Assembly: GCF_937997535.1 (NCBI RefSeq)
Contig: NZ_CALKTT010000082.1
Span: 1-26,431, forward strand
DNA length: 26,431 nucleotides
Source: an uncultured Campylobacter sp.
Lineage (GTDB): Bacteria > Campylobacterota > Campylobacteria > Campylobacterales > Campylobacteraceae
Reading direction: 5' to 3'
Shown: piece by piece, positions 8,448 through 15,908 of the stretch
Layout: every line of letters starts with the position of its first letter
How positions within the stretch are numbered: the stretch's first letter is position 1
The notes under the pieces: generated by a model
Seen by the model: the letters and a program-made list of their open reading frames with translations, nothing else
What the model was told of the DNA's origin: nothing
Database searches by the model: none
Translations under genes and position numbers: made by a program

Positions 8448-8480
8448 ATACTTCCCATTCACTTTAAAAAAAGGACGACC

Positions 8481-8672
8481 ATGCCAAAGATGAAAAGCGT
8501 GCGCGGTGCCGTCAAGCGTTTTAAAGCGGGCAAAAACAAGATCAAAAGAGGCTCTGCGTTTCGCAGCCATATTTTGACGAAGATGTCTCAAAAACGCAAG
8601 AGGAATTTGCGCGAGGCCCAATACGTCGATTCTACGAACGTATCTGCGGTTAAAAAAATGCTTTGCAAATAG
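8481..8672 (+). CDS. rpmI: 50S ribosomal protein L35
   Basis: This 63-residue, very basic protein begins M-P-K-M-K-S-V-R-G-A-V-K-R and contains the L35 signature K-R-G-S-A-F-R-S-H-I-L. It is a late-assembling large-subunit protein. AAAAAAAGGACGACC before the ATG is a good ribosome binding site. rplT follows after 98 bases, as in nearly all bacteria. Confidence 0.97.
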   Translation: MPKMKSVRGAVKRFKAGKNKIKRGSAFRSHILTKMSQKRKRNLREAQYVDSTNVSAVKKMLCK

Positions 8673-8708
8673 TGCGAAGTTAGTTTTTGACGAAAGTCAT
8701 TCAAACTC

Positions 8709-8748
8709 CCCTAAATTCATGGATTTTAGGGCAAGATCCCCAAAGGGA
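8709..8748 (+). promoter_or_regulatory. Two small hairpins in the rpmI-rplT spacer
   Basis: CCCTAAA (8709-8715) pairs with TTTAGGG (8725-8731), and TCCC (8737-8740) pairs with GGGA (8745-8748) around CAAA. Both lie just before the rplT ribosome binding site. L20 is known to repress its own operon in several bacteria by binding mRNA that imitates its 23S site. Whether these hairpins do that is inference. Confidence 0.35.
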
Positions 8749-8770
8749 CGCCGATTAAGAAAGGATTAAT

Positions 8771-9127
8771 ATGGCAAGAGTAAAAACGGGTATCGTTAGA
8801 CGCCGCCGTCACAACAAGGTGCTAAAGCTTGCGCGCGGATTTTATAGCGCAAAACGCAAACATTTCAGAAAGGCCAAAGAGCAGCTGGAGAGAAGCCTCG
8901 TTTACGCCTTCCGTGACAGACGCGCGAAAAAACGCGATTTCCGCAGACTTTGGATAGTGCGCATCAATGCAGCTTGCAGGCTAAACGACATCAGCTATTC
9001 TAAATTTATAAACGGACTTAGAAAAGCGGGCATCGAGCTTGATAGAAAAATTTTAGCAAATATGGCTATGAACGACGCCGAAGCTTTCGCAACCGTCGCA
9101 AAGAAGGCAAAAGCGGCATTAAAATAA
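8771..9127 (+). CDS. rplT: 50S ribosomal protein L20
   Basis: This is a 118-residue basic protein. The N-terminal half is a long helix starting M-A-R-V-K-T-G-I-V-R-R-R-R-H, followed by the conserved G-F-Y-S-A-K-R-K-H-F-R. The globular C-terminal part has R-R-L-W-I-V-R-I-N-A-A-C-R and F-I-N-G-L-R-K-A-G-I. It is needed early in 50S assembly and is a translational repressor of its operon in other bacteria. AAGAAAGGATTAAT is the ribosome binding site. A strong terminator follows directly. Confidence 0.97.
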   Translation: MARVKTGIVRRRRHNKVLKLARGFYSAKRKHFRKAKEQLERSLVYAFRDRRAKKRDFRRLWIVRINAACRLNDISYSKFINGLRKAGIELDRKILANMAMNDAEAFATVAKKAKAALK

Positions 9128-9132
9128 GCTTT

Positions 9133-9164
9133 AAAATTTGGTCGCCTTAAGGCGGCTAAATTTT
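9133..9164 (+). terminator. Intrinsic terminator after rplT
   Basis: AAAATTTGGTCGCC (9133-9146) pairs with GGCGGCTAAATTTT (9151-9164), a 14-bp stem with two G-U pairs and a TTAA loop, ending in a T-run. It lies 6 bases after the rplT stop and closes the thrS-infC-rpmI-rplT block. Confidence 0.85.
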
Positions 9165-9255
9165 TAAATTTCGACAAAGCTTTTAATTTTAAAAGCGCGT
9201 CCGCAAATTTATCGAAATTTAAGAATTTGGATAATTTTATTTGAGGCGGTGCAGA

Positions 9256-11217
9256 ATGCTAAAGTCTTTGAAAAAAATCGTATCTCTTGCGCTTATCGGT
9301 GCAGCAGGGTTCGGCTATGCGAGCGAGCAGAATTCCTGGGGCTATGCAAACGCGCAAAAATCACCTTCCAACAACACTTCCCGTTCCGATGTAATGAGCG
9401 CTGCGGATAGCTTGGGCGCGAAATTAAGCAGGCGCGACGCAGCTAGCGATAACTCCGCGAGCGACGAGTATGAAAACTCATTTCGTATCAAGCTCGAGTA
9501 CGCAAGGGGCTTTGCCAAAAAGGGCTCATATTCGGGCAGGCTTAATAATCAGCGCGTTATGATGCCTGCGTTTCGCTGGACGGGCAATAGTGGCGTAAAT
9601 GCCGAATTTTGGAACGGCATTACCAATATAGGCGGCGCGCTGGTTCCTTATGTGGCTTTCGGTTCATACGAGGCGGCGATACCGGGCGATCAAACTACGC
9701 AATATCTGGTCAGAAGGGACGAAGACGCGGTTCAGATGAAGCGAAATATTGCGGCAGGCATAGCAAATTTAGGCTATACCTATACCAAAAATTCTACTAG
9801 AAATCTAAATTTAGTCTATGCCGATATCGATAATTTCGTAAATTTCTACGGTAGAGAAAATATCGCAGGGTACTTTATCGACGAGGTTAATACCGAGAAT
9901 AATCCCGCAACTATCGCCTATATGGCTAATATCTACAATTATATCAAGACTAAATACCCCGGAATGCTCGTTTTGGCAAACAACGGCTGGGGCGTGCGCG
10001 ACGCCATAGCCCCTTATGCGGACGTTTGGATGCTGCAAGAGGTGAGTGCTGACGACTACATAAACCACTATCGTCCTAGAACCTCGGAGTTTGAAAAAGA
10101 CCCCGCAAATTCCTCTAAAATTTTGCATGTCATATATAACGCCAGACCCGATCAATACGACGAGATCATAAGATTATCTCGCGAGCGCAACGCGGCAAAT
10201 TTATTCATCACCTCCGATACGAATGCCTATCCTAGCGGATATGACGATCTGCCTACCTATTTTGAAGCGCTGATGCTGGCGATCAATAACTTCACACCTA
10301 AAAACGGCAGCCTGTTTTCGCAGGTCGCAAGAAGAGGCAACCGAGTAGGCATCGAGATGCCGCGTTCGAAGGTCGATCTGGATCTTACCAAGCTAGCAAG
10401 AAATTCCGCTTATAAAAATTTAGCCGACACCGACGGGCAGGAGTTCAACGTAAACGTAAGCGCGATCGGAAATTACGGTGGGGATTACAGCGACCGCTCT
10501 GGCGGCGTCAAATACGATCACAAGAGCGACGGAATTTTACTCGGAGCCTCCAAGAGAGTAGATGATCTTACGCTGGGCGTGATCTTTGGGTACCAAAAAT
10601 CAGACGCTTGGTATGAGGGTAAATTCGACGGCGTCAAAGAAAACATCAAATCCTACGAGCTCGGTCTGGCGGGCAGATACGATTTTAGCGAGAACGTGGA
10701 TTTGGCGGTAAATTTAACCTATTCGACAAACGATCATAAATTTGAAACCAACAACGGATTCGGCGCTATCCACGGCGCGAAATACAAGTCGCAAATTTGG
10801 GATTTCAGCACGAGAGCAGGGTATAAATTTTTATTTGAAAACGGCTATATTAAGCCGTATTTGGGGCTTGGAGCGATTAGGGTGAACGAGGATGCGATAT
10901 CCAGGCTTAGATTTAGCTCCGCTTCAAAAACCGCGCCGAACGGCACGGCTGGAATTTACGCGATCAAAGCTTTCGGCGATCTGCAGATATTCGCAAATGC
11001 GGAGTACGAGCATCGATTTAGCGGCGATTCGTATCACGCGAGCAGAAAGTATTCGGACAGATACGACGTAGAGGGGCTTGATTATTCTAACGGCGTGTTT
11101 AACGGCGCGATCGGGCTGAAATATAAGATTTTCCAAAGCGTCGCACTCAGCGCATCGTATGAGCTAAGCGAGAGTAAAAATAGCCTAGCGAGAGCCGCTT
11201 TCGACGTGGAATTCTGA
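9256..11217 (+). CDS. Autotransporter with spherulin-4/GH135-like passenger
   Basis: A 653-residue outer-membrane protein. Residues 1-22 are a signal peptide ending G-Y-A. Residues about 85-350 read as a spherulin-4 (GH135-like) TIM barrel: G-Y-F-I-D-E-V (D209, E210), then A-D-V-W-M-L-Q-E (E262) and T-S-D-T-N-A-Y-P with L-P-T-Y-F near the end. The spacing of the acidic residues resembles the catalytic D-E ... E of the fungal galactosaminogalactan hydrolase Sph3. Residues about 385-653 look like an autotransporter beta-barrel with alternating strands and C-terminal Phe. I chose ATG 9256, with GAGG nine bases upstream, over TTG 9241. The likely role is a cell-surface glycosidase; the substrate is inferred, not shown. 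It is monocistronic and sits after the rplT terminator. Confidence 0.85.
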   Translation: MLKSLKKIVSLALIGAAGFGYASEQNSWGYANAQKSPSNNTSRSDVMSAADSLGAKLSRRDAASDNSASDEYENSFRIKLEYARGFAKKGSYSGRLNNQRVMMPAFRWTGNSGVNAEFWNGITNIGGALVPYVAFGSYEAAIPGDQTTQYLVRRDEDAVQMKRNIAAGIANLGYTYTKNSTRNLNLVYADIDNFVNFYGRENIAGYFIDEVNTENNPATIAYMANIYNYIKTKYPGMLVLANNGWGVRDAIAPYADVWMLQEVSADDYINHYRPRTSEFEKDPANSSKILHVIYNARPDQYDEIIRLSRERNAANLFITSDTNAYPSGYDDLPTYFEALMLAINNFTPKNGSLFSQVARRGNRVGIEMPRSKVDLDLTKLARNSAYKNLADTDGQEFNVNVSAIGNYGGDYSDRSGGVKYDHKSDGILLGASKRVDDLTLGVIFGYQKSDAWYEGKFDGVKENIKSYELGLAGRYDFSENVDLAVNLTYSTNDHKFETNNGFGAIHGAKYKSQIWDFSTRAGYKFLFENGYIKPYLGLGAIRVNEDAISRLRFSSASKTAPNGTAGIYAIKAFGDLQIFANAEYEHRFSGDSYHASRKYSDRYDVEGLDYSNGVFNGAIGLKYKIFQSVALSASYELSESKNSLARAAFDVEF

Positions 11218-11553
11218 TTCTAATCGGACGTAGCCCAAGATAGGTAGCCTGAAGCACGATTACAAATTCCTCTTTGCCGCAAAGCGAAAATTTTATGAAA
11301 TTTGCGGCTAAATTTTACCTGGGCTTTGCTGCGAAATTTTAAAATTTCAGCTGTGAATTTTGCTTGCATATTTTCTCGCTTTTAAATTTCATATACTATC
11401 GCTTTTATGCTACTTTCAATATAAAGAATAATGCGGATTTTGCAGTAGAATTTTGCACGTGTAAAATTTCATAAAATCCGGATTAATTAAAATCGCTAAG
11501 CCTAAGACGATGAGGTAGAATTTTGCGGATCGCTCCGCAAAATTTAAAAGAGA
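11218..11553. other. 336-base gap between convergent genes
   Basis: No gene is seen. GCCGCAAA (11276-11283) and TTTGCGGC (11301-11308) form an 8-bp stem that may end the autotransporter transcript. A second, perfect hairpin lies at 11519-11544 next to the minus-strand gene. Confidence 0.4.
11519..11544 (-). terminator. Perfect hairpin after the DsbC-like gene
   Basis: AATTTTGCGGA (11519-11529) and TCCGCAAAATT (11534-11544) form an 11-bp stem with a 4-base loop, 9 bases after the minus-strand stop codon. The T-run after it is weak, but position and symmetry favour a terminator. Confidence 0.6.
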
Positions 11554-12267
11554 TTATTTTAGCTTGTCTAGTTCGATGATGTAAGGCACCGAGTTTACCC
11601 CCGCACCGAAGTATTTGGCAGCTAGGGCTTTTGCAGCATTTAGCTCGGCAGCGCTTACGTCTTTGGCGCCTGCTTTGTTATCTTCAGCGTAATATTTTTT
11701 AAAAACCGCTATCTTTTGCTCGTCAGTTTTAGCATTTTTGATCTCTTTGTAGATGAGCGCGGATTTTGCGTGGCCGTCATCGCCGTGAACGGAGGTCATG
11801 ACGATATCGACATTGTTATTTTTTAGAGTTTCTTCGATCCTTGCCATCTCTTTGCGGCAGAATGGACACAAGGCGTCCGTCAGCATCAAAATCGTAGGTT
11901 TTTTAGGATCGTTTCCTAGCTTGATAATATTGTCTTTGCTCTCTGCTTTGAAGACCTTACTTAGCTGTCCTGCAATGCGGTCTTGTTTGATCTGCTCCTT
12001 ATAGACTACGCGTTTTTTAGGATCGATGATATCGGTAAAGATCAGATCGCCTTGGGTGAAAATGATCTCCTCTTGCGACATATTGCCTTGAGAAATCTTT
12101 AAAACGACCGCCTCTACGCCCTTTGGCTCGCTAAGCGGGATGCGCTCGGCGACCTTTATTTCGATGCCTTGAGGCGCGCCGCCGTAGATGGATAGAATTT
12201 CGCTGTCGCTTAAAGCCGCGTTTAGGCTCGCTGCGAGCGCAACTGAAGTTAAAATAGCTTTTTTCAT
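11554..12267 (-). CDS. Periplasmic DsbC-like thioredoxin-fold protein
   Basis: This is a 237-residue protein with a signal peptide (residues 1 to about 18, M-K-K-A-I-L-T-S ... A-A-L-S). The C-terminal half is a thioredoxin fold: A-L-C-P-F-C-R-K (redox pair C134/C137) and the cis-Pro loop N-S-V-P-Y near residue 228. The N-terminal region resembles the DsbC/DsbG layout, where an N-terminal domain mediates dimerisation. The likely role is disulfide isomerisation or reduction in the periplasm. The ATG at 12267 follows AAAGGA with correct spacing; the ATG at 12306 lacks a good site and would bury the signal peptide. Similar thiol-disulfide proteins occur across Campylobacter. Confidence 0.82.
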   Translation of the reverse strand: MKKAILTSVALAASLNAALSDSEILSIYGGAPQGIEIKVAERIPLSEPKGVEAVVLKISQGNMSQEEIIFTQGDLIFTDIIDPKKRVVYKEQIKQDRIAGQLSKVFKAESKDNIIKLGNDPKKPTILMLTDALCPFCRKEMARIEETLKNNNVDIVMTSVHGDDGHAKSALIYKEIKNAKTDEQKIAVFKKYYAEDNKAGAKDVSAAELNAAKALAAKYFGAGVNSVPYIIELDKLK

Positions 12268-12318
12268 TTTTTTCCTTTGCAAAAAATTCCGCGCATTGTA
12301 GTGCAAAATTTTAAATTT

Positions 12319-14139
12319 TTACTTTTTCAAATAGCGTTTATTGTCGATCGTCACGATATTTCCCATTTTATCTAGGTATTCGAGATAGCAGATGACGAAT
12401 TTCCTGCTAAGCCCAAGCTCCTCTTTGGCGTTCGTGACGTTTACGAAGCCCTCTTTTTCGATGATCGCGTAGAGGCGCTTGATCGCTAGGGCTAAATTTT
12501 CAGCCTCTACGAAGAGATTGTGCGCGAGACGGACGACCTTTTTGGCGTAGGTCAGCTTCTTTAGCGCGTCATCGCCGCTACTGCGGTCAATCTCCAGCTC
12601 GTCATAGACGTTATAAGGCGCTAATGGCGCTATGCCGCCCTTTTTGATGAGATCAAAAATTTTACTCTCCAGGCTCTGTTTGAGCGTGTCAAAATCCACC
12701 CCCGATTTTACGTAAACTCCGCCCTTTTTGGAGACGATGCCGCTCCGCTCAAGCTCGCTAAGAGCGCGCGCGGCAAGCTCCTCGCTGGCCCACGATAGCT
12801 TTAGGGCGATCGAGGCGGGCGAAAAGATCGCGTAGTCGTTTTTTGAGACGATAAATTTTATGAGATTTTTTACGTCCTCGATCGCGCTTAGATCGTAAAC
12901 GCATAAATTTGCCTCGTCAAAATACGTCCCTTCTAAGCCGCGCGCGATCTTTACCGCTTCGTCGTATTCCATCCCGAAGCGCTGATACGCCGAAAATAGC
13001 CCGAATCCATGCTTGTGAAAGAGGCTTAAAATTTTAAACGCTTCGGTAAAATTTCGCTTCAAAAGCGCGGTGAGAAGTACGGCTTTGCTCTGCTTTTTTA
13101 GCGGCTCGACTACGGCGTTTAGCACGCGTCCTCCGCCGATTACGCGCGAGTTTGACAAGCAAACGAAGGGCTCGCCGAATTTTAAAAACATCGTTTTGTC
13201 AAATTTAAAGCTCACTAGCTTCTCACCGCTTGGAAGTTCCTTTAAAATGAGCGCTTTTGCTGCGCTTTGCTTGCTTCCGACGCAAAACAGCACGTCTTGA
13301 TTATGCGAAATTTCGCCGCTAAAGGTGCAGTCCGCTTCATTAAAGCCGCGGAAAAAACCTTTTTTGCTTAGGATTTGCCCCTTCTCAAGCTCGCTCGTTT
13401 TGGCGTCAAGACTTAGCGCGACGCGGTTTGGAGCCTGCGCCAGCGGCGTGTCCTCGTCGTGTATCTGCACGCTTTTGACGTTAAAAATTTTACCCAGATC
13501 GCAGTTGTAAAGCTTCTCGCCCTTTGAAATCGCGCCGTTAATGAGGCTGCCCGTTACGATGGTGCCGAGCCCCTTAAGCGAAAAGACGCGGTCGATGTAG
13601 TAGTGCACCACGCCGCCTCCTTGGCGCTGCGCGGGCTTGATATTAAAGAGATAGTTTTTCAGCTCGGCGATGCTTGCGGGATCTTTTATGCTGATAAAAA
13701 AGGTATTTAAAATTTGCAAATCTTTAAATTTGCAGATATATTCCTTGCACTGCGCCGCGACCTCGGACTTGCGCGCGTCGCCCACCAGATCGCACTTGCT
13801 GATGCATAAGATCACGCTTTTTACCCCGAGCAGCGATAAAATTTGAATATGCTCTTTGCTTTGCGGCATCAGCCCGTCGTCTGCGGCGACTACTAGCATC
13901 GCAGCGTCGAAGGCATACGCGCCGCTAATCATCGTCTTTACTAGATTTTCATGACCAGGAACGTCGATAAACGCAACGTTGGTATCCCCCGAGCGCAGAT
14001 GCGAAAAGCTAAGATCGATCGTGATACCACGTTCTTTTTCGCTCGGCATTCGGTCTCCCTCAAAGCCGTTTAGCGCCTTGATTAACGCAGTCTTTCCGTG
14101 ATCGATATGGCCTGCGGTGCCGATAATTACGCTATTCAT
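12319..14139 (-). CDS. selB: Selenocysteine-specific elongation factor SelB
   Basis: This 606-residue GTPase (E. coli SelB has 614) brings Sec-tRNA to the ribosome at UGA codons marked by a SECIS hairpin. G-motifs are visible: G1 A-G-H-I-D-H-G-K-T (residues 9-17), switch R-G-I-T (37-40), G3 D-V-P-G-H-E-N (59-65) and G4 S-K-C-D (114-117). EF-Tu-like domains 2 and 3 follow. The last about 190 residues are the winged-helix array that binds SECIS RNA. Its start overlaps the end of selA by 8 bases, so the pair is translationally coupled. Its client in this window is fdhA. Confidence 0.96.
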   Translation of the reverse strand: MNSVIIGTAGHIDHGKTALIKALNGFEGDRMPSEKERGITIDLSFSHLRSGDTNVAFIDVPGHENLVKTMISGAYAFDAAMLVVAADDGLMPQSKEHIQILSLLGVKSVILCISKCDLVGDARKSEVAAQCKEYICKFKDLQILNTFFISIKDPASIAELKNYLFNIKPAQRQGGGVVHYYIDRVFSLKGLGTIVTGSLINGAISKGEKLYNCDLGKIFNVKSVQIHDEDTPLAQAPNRVALSLDAKTSELEKGQILSKKGFFRGFNEADCTFSGEISHNQDVLFCVGSKQSAAKALILKELPSGEKLVSFKFDKTMFLKFGEPFVCLSNSRVIGGGRVLNAVVEPLKKQSKAVLLTALLKRNFTEAFKILSLFHKHGFGLFSAYQRFGMEYDEAVKIARGLEGTYFDEANLCVYDLSAIEDVKNLIKFIVSKNDYAIFSPASIALKLSWASEELAARALSELERSGIVSKKGGVYVKSGVDFDTLKQSLESKIFDLIKKGGIAPLAPYNVYDELEIDRSSGDDALKKLTYAKKVVRLAHNLFVEAENLALAIKRLYAIIEKEGFVNVTNAKEELGLSRKFVICYLEYLDKMGNIVTIDNKRYLKK

Positions 14140-15742
14140 AAATTTCTCCGATCTTTTTTATTAAATCTTGCAAGTCGCTTTTTAAAATCGATCTGAAATC
14201 GAGCAAAAATTTATCATCCTCGATTCGTCCGATTATACCCGCAGCGCGAAATTTTGCCTGCGTGCTCTGCGGATCTGCGCCATCCAAGATCGCAAGCGCG
14301 ACGCTAGGGTAGGGGGCGCTCGGCATCGTACCGCCGCCTACAAAGGTAGTGGTCGGCACGATCTGAGATTTTACGCCGATACGCGATCGCACTAGCTCCG
14401 CTCGCTCACGTAGCTCATCTAGGCCGAGATGGATCTGATCTATCGTCGTGATGAGGTGAAATTCTTTATTTATATACGCCTTGATCGTCTCGGCAAGCAG
14501 GCTTAGCGTGATCTTGTCCACGCGCAGCATTCGCAGTAGCTGGTTTTTGCGCAGGCGCGCGATAAGCTCGTGATCTCCTAGGATGATGCCGCACTGCACG
14601 GAGCCGAAAAGCTTGTCGCCGCTAAAGCTAAGCAGCCGCACGCCGCTTTTTAAAAGCTCAAAAATAGAGGGCTCGCTTTTGCCAAGCCCAAATCCCAGCT
14701 CGCTTACGTAGCCGCTTCCAAGATCGTAGTAATCGATAATCTCGTTAAAGCTTTTCTCTTTTTTCATGCTAAATTTTGCGGGGCAGATTTTAGAAATTTT
14801 ACTAGAAATTTCGCCCGCGCCGTCTTCATAAAAACGCTCGCTCTTTGCGGACGACTCGTCGCTATCTAAATTTAGAGCATTCGCAGAGCCTGCAGCTAAG
14901 CTTAAACCATTCGGCGCGGAATTTAAAATTTCGCCGTCTGTGTCCGAAGAGCCGCCGCAAAGATCTGCTAAATTTTTAAAGCTTGCCTCTCTAAGCGCTA
15001 AAAATTCTCTCTTTGCCTGTGAGGCGCGACGTGCGAGAGCCGCCACCTCCGCAGCGCTTACGCTAGAGCTGAAGCCCGAAATTTTAAAATTTGAGCGGTG
15101 CACCTTCATCAAGATCGCCGTGTTTTCATTGATCGCTTCTTCGTAATCTTCCGGCTTGGTTTTGTTCGTGGTGCCGATTTCTACGAGCTTTGCGCCGGAG
15201 TTTGCCATCACTTCGCTTACTCGAAAGCTCCCTCCGATCTCGACTAGCTCGCCGCGGCTTACCACGACTTCGCGTCCGCGCGCGAAGGTATTTAGCACCA
15301 AAAATACCGCCGCAGCGTTGTTATTGACCACGAGCGCGTCCTGCGCGCCGAAGAGCTCGCTGCACAAAAGCGCTATATAGTCGTATCTGTTGCCGCGCGC
15401 GCCCTTTGATAGATCGTATTCTAAATTTGAATACGAGGTGATGATCTTTTGCGCGCGGGCTAAAATTTCGGCGCTGATGACGCTGCGGCCGAGGTTTGTG
15501 TGCAGCACGACGCCGGTTGCGTTGATGAGCGGCTTAAGACTTAGATTTTGAAATTTTTCGTAGCGCGATTTGATGCGCGCGATGATCTCGCTTTCGCTTG
15601 CGAGCTCGCCTCCTTGCAGCGCCTCCCTGCGTGCCTCTTCAATGAGCTCTTGCGCGATTTTGATGATTTGCGGGCGGAGGCAGTTTTGAAACTCCTGCGC
15701 GTTTGCGATTTTATCGATTTTTGGTAGTTTGATTTGTTGCAT
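14132..15742 (-). CDS. selA: L-seryl-tRNA(Sec) selenium transferase SelA, with insertion
   Basis: This 536-residue PLP enzyme converts Ser-tRNA(Sec) to Sec-tRNA(Sec) with selenophosphate. Conserved parts include I-N-A-T-G-V-V-L-H-T-N-L-G-R (residues 73-86), V-V-N-N-N-A-A-A and the PLP-lysine motif F-S-G-D-K-L-F-G (K377). The E. coli enzyme is 463 residues with K295, so about 80 extra residues lie before the lysine. They fall at about 245-333 (14744-15010), between the helix S-A-A-E-V-A-A-L-A-R-R and D-L-G-S-G-Y, and are rich in Ser, Ala, Asn, Asp and Glu. The frame stays open and flanks are intact, so the enzyme is probably active. The ribosome binding site is weak. The gene is divergent from the polyferredoxin gene. 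Confidence 0.95.
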   Translation of the reverse strand: MQQIKLPKIDKIANAQEFQNCLRPQIIKIAQELIEEARREALQGGELASESEIIARIKSRYEKFQNLSLKPLINATGVVLHTNLGRSVISAEILARAQKIITSYSNLEYDLSKGARGNRYDYIALLCSELFGAQDALVVNNNAAAVFLVLNTFARGREVVVSRGELVEIGGSFRVSEVMANSGAKLVEIGTTNKTKPEDYEEAINENTAILMKVHRSNFKISGFSSSVSAAEVAALARRASQAKREFLALREASFKNLADLCGGSSDTDGEILNSAPNGLSLAAGSANALNLDSDESSAKSERFYEDGAGEISSKISKICPAKFSMKKEKSFNEIIDYYDLGSGYVSELGFGLGKSEPSIFELLKSGVRLLSFSGDKLFGSVQCGIILGDHELIARLRKNQLLRMLRVDKITLSLLAETIKAYINKEFHLITTIDQIHLGLDELRERAELVRSRIGVKSQIVPTTTFVGGGTMPSAPYPSVALAILDGADPQSTQAKFRAAGIIGRIEDDKFLLDFRSILKSDLQDLIKKIGEIYE

Positions 15743-15908
15743 TGCGACCCCGATGCCTTAAAATTTAGGCGATTTTATCATTTAAAGCTTTGATTTTGCT
15801 TTATCTATAGAATTATTAATTTAAATTCGATTTACTTTAAGTGCAGAATTTAAAAGCTGTTTAGAAAATAAGAGTAAAACCCGCCTAATTATCAATTTAG
15901 GATAGATT

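Larger units (their letters stand above)
8167..8480. other. infC-rpmI intergenic leader region
   Basis: These 314 bases without a gene are dominated by AAATTT-type words. They hold a perfect 15-bp hairpin (see 8210-8252) and, near the end, a candidate rpmI promoter. Such a long gap is unusual for the otherwise tight infC-rpmI-rplT order and may hold ribosomal-protein feedback control. Confidence 0.5.

Noticed and set aside
9241..9255. TTG 9241 as start of the autotransporter
   Set aside because: GAGG at 9243-9246 lies inside this extension and fits ATG 9256 instead; the signal peptide also looks normal from 9256.
12268..12306. Longer start (ATG 12306) for the DsbC-like gene
   Set aside because: It would place 13 residues before an obvious signal peptide, and the good Shine-Dalgarno lies before 12267.
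15743..15908. selC (tRNA-Sec) in the selA-polyferredoxin gap
   Set aside because: No long acceptor arm, no TCA anticodon loop and no T arm can be drawn in this A/T-rich stretch.
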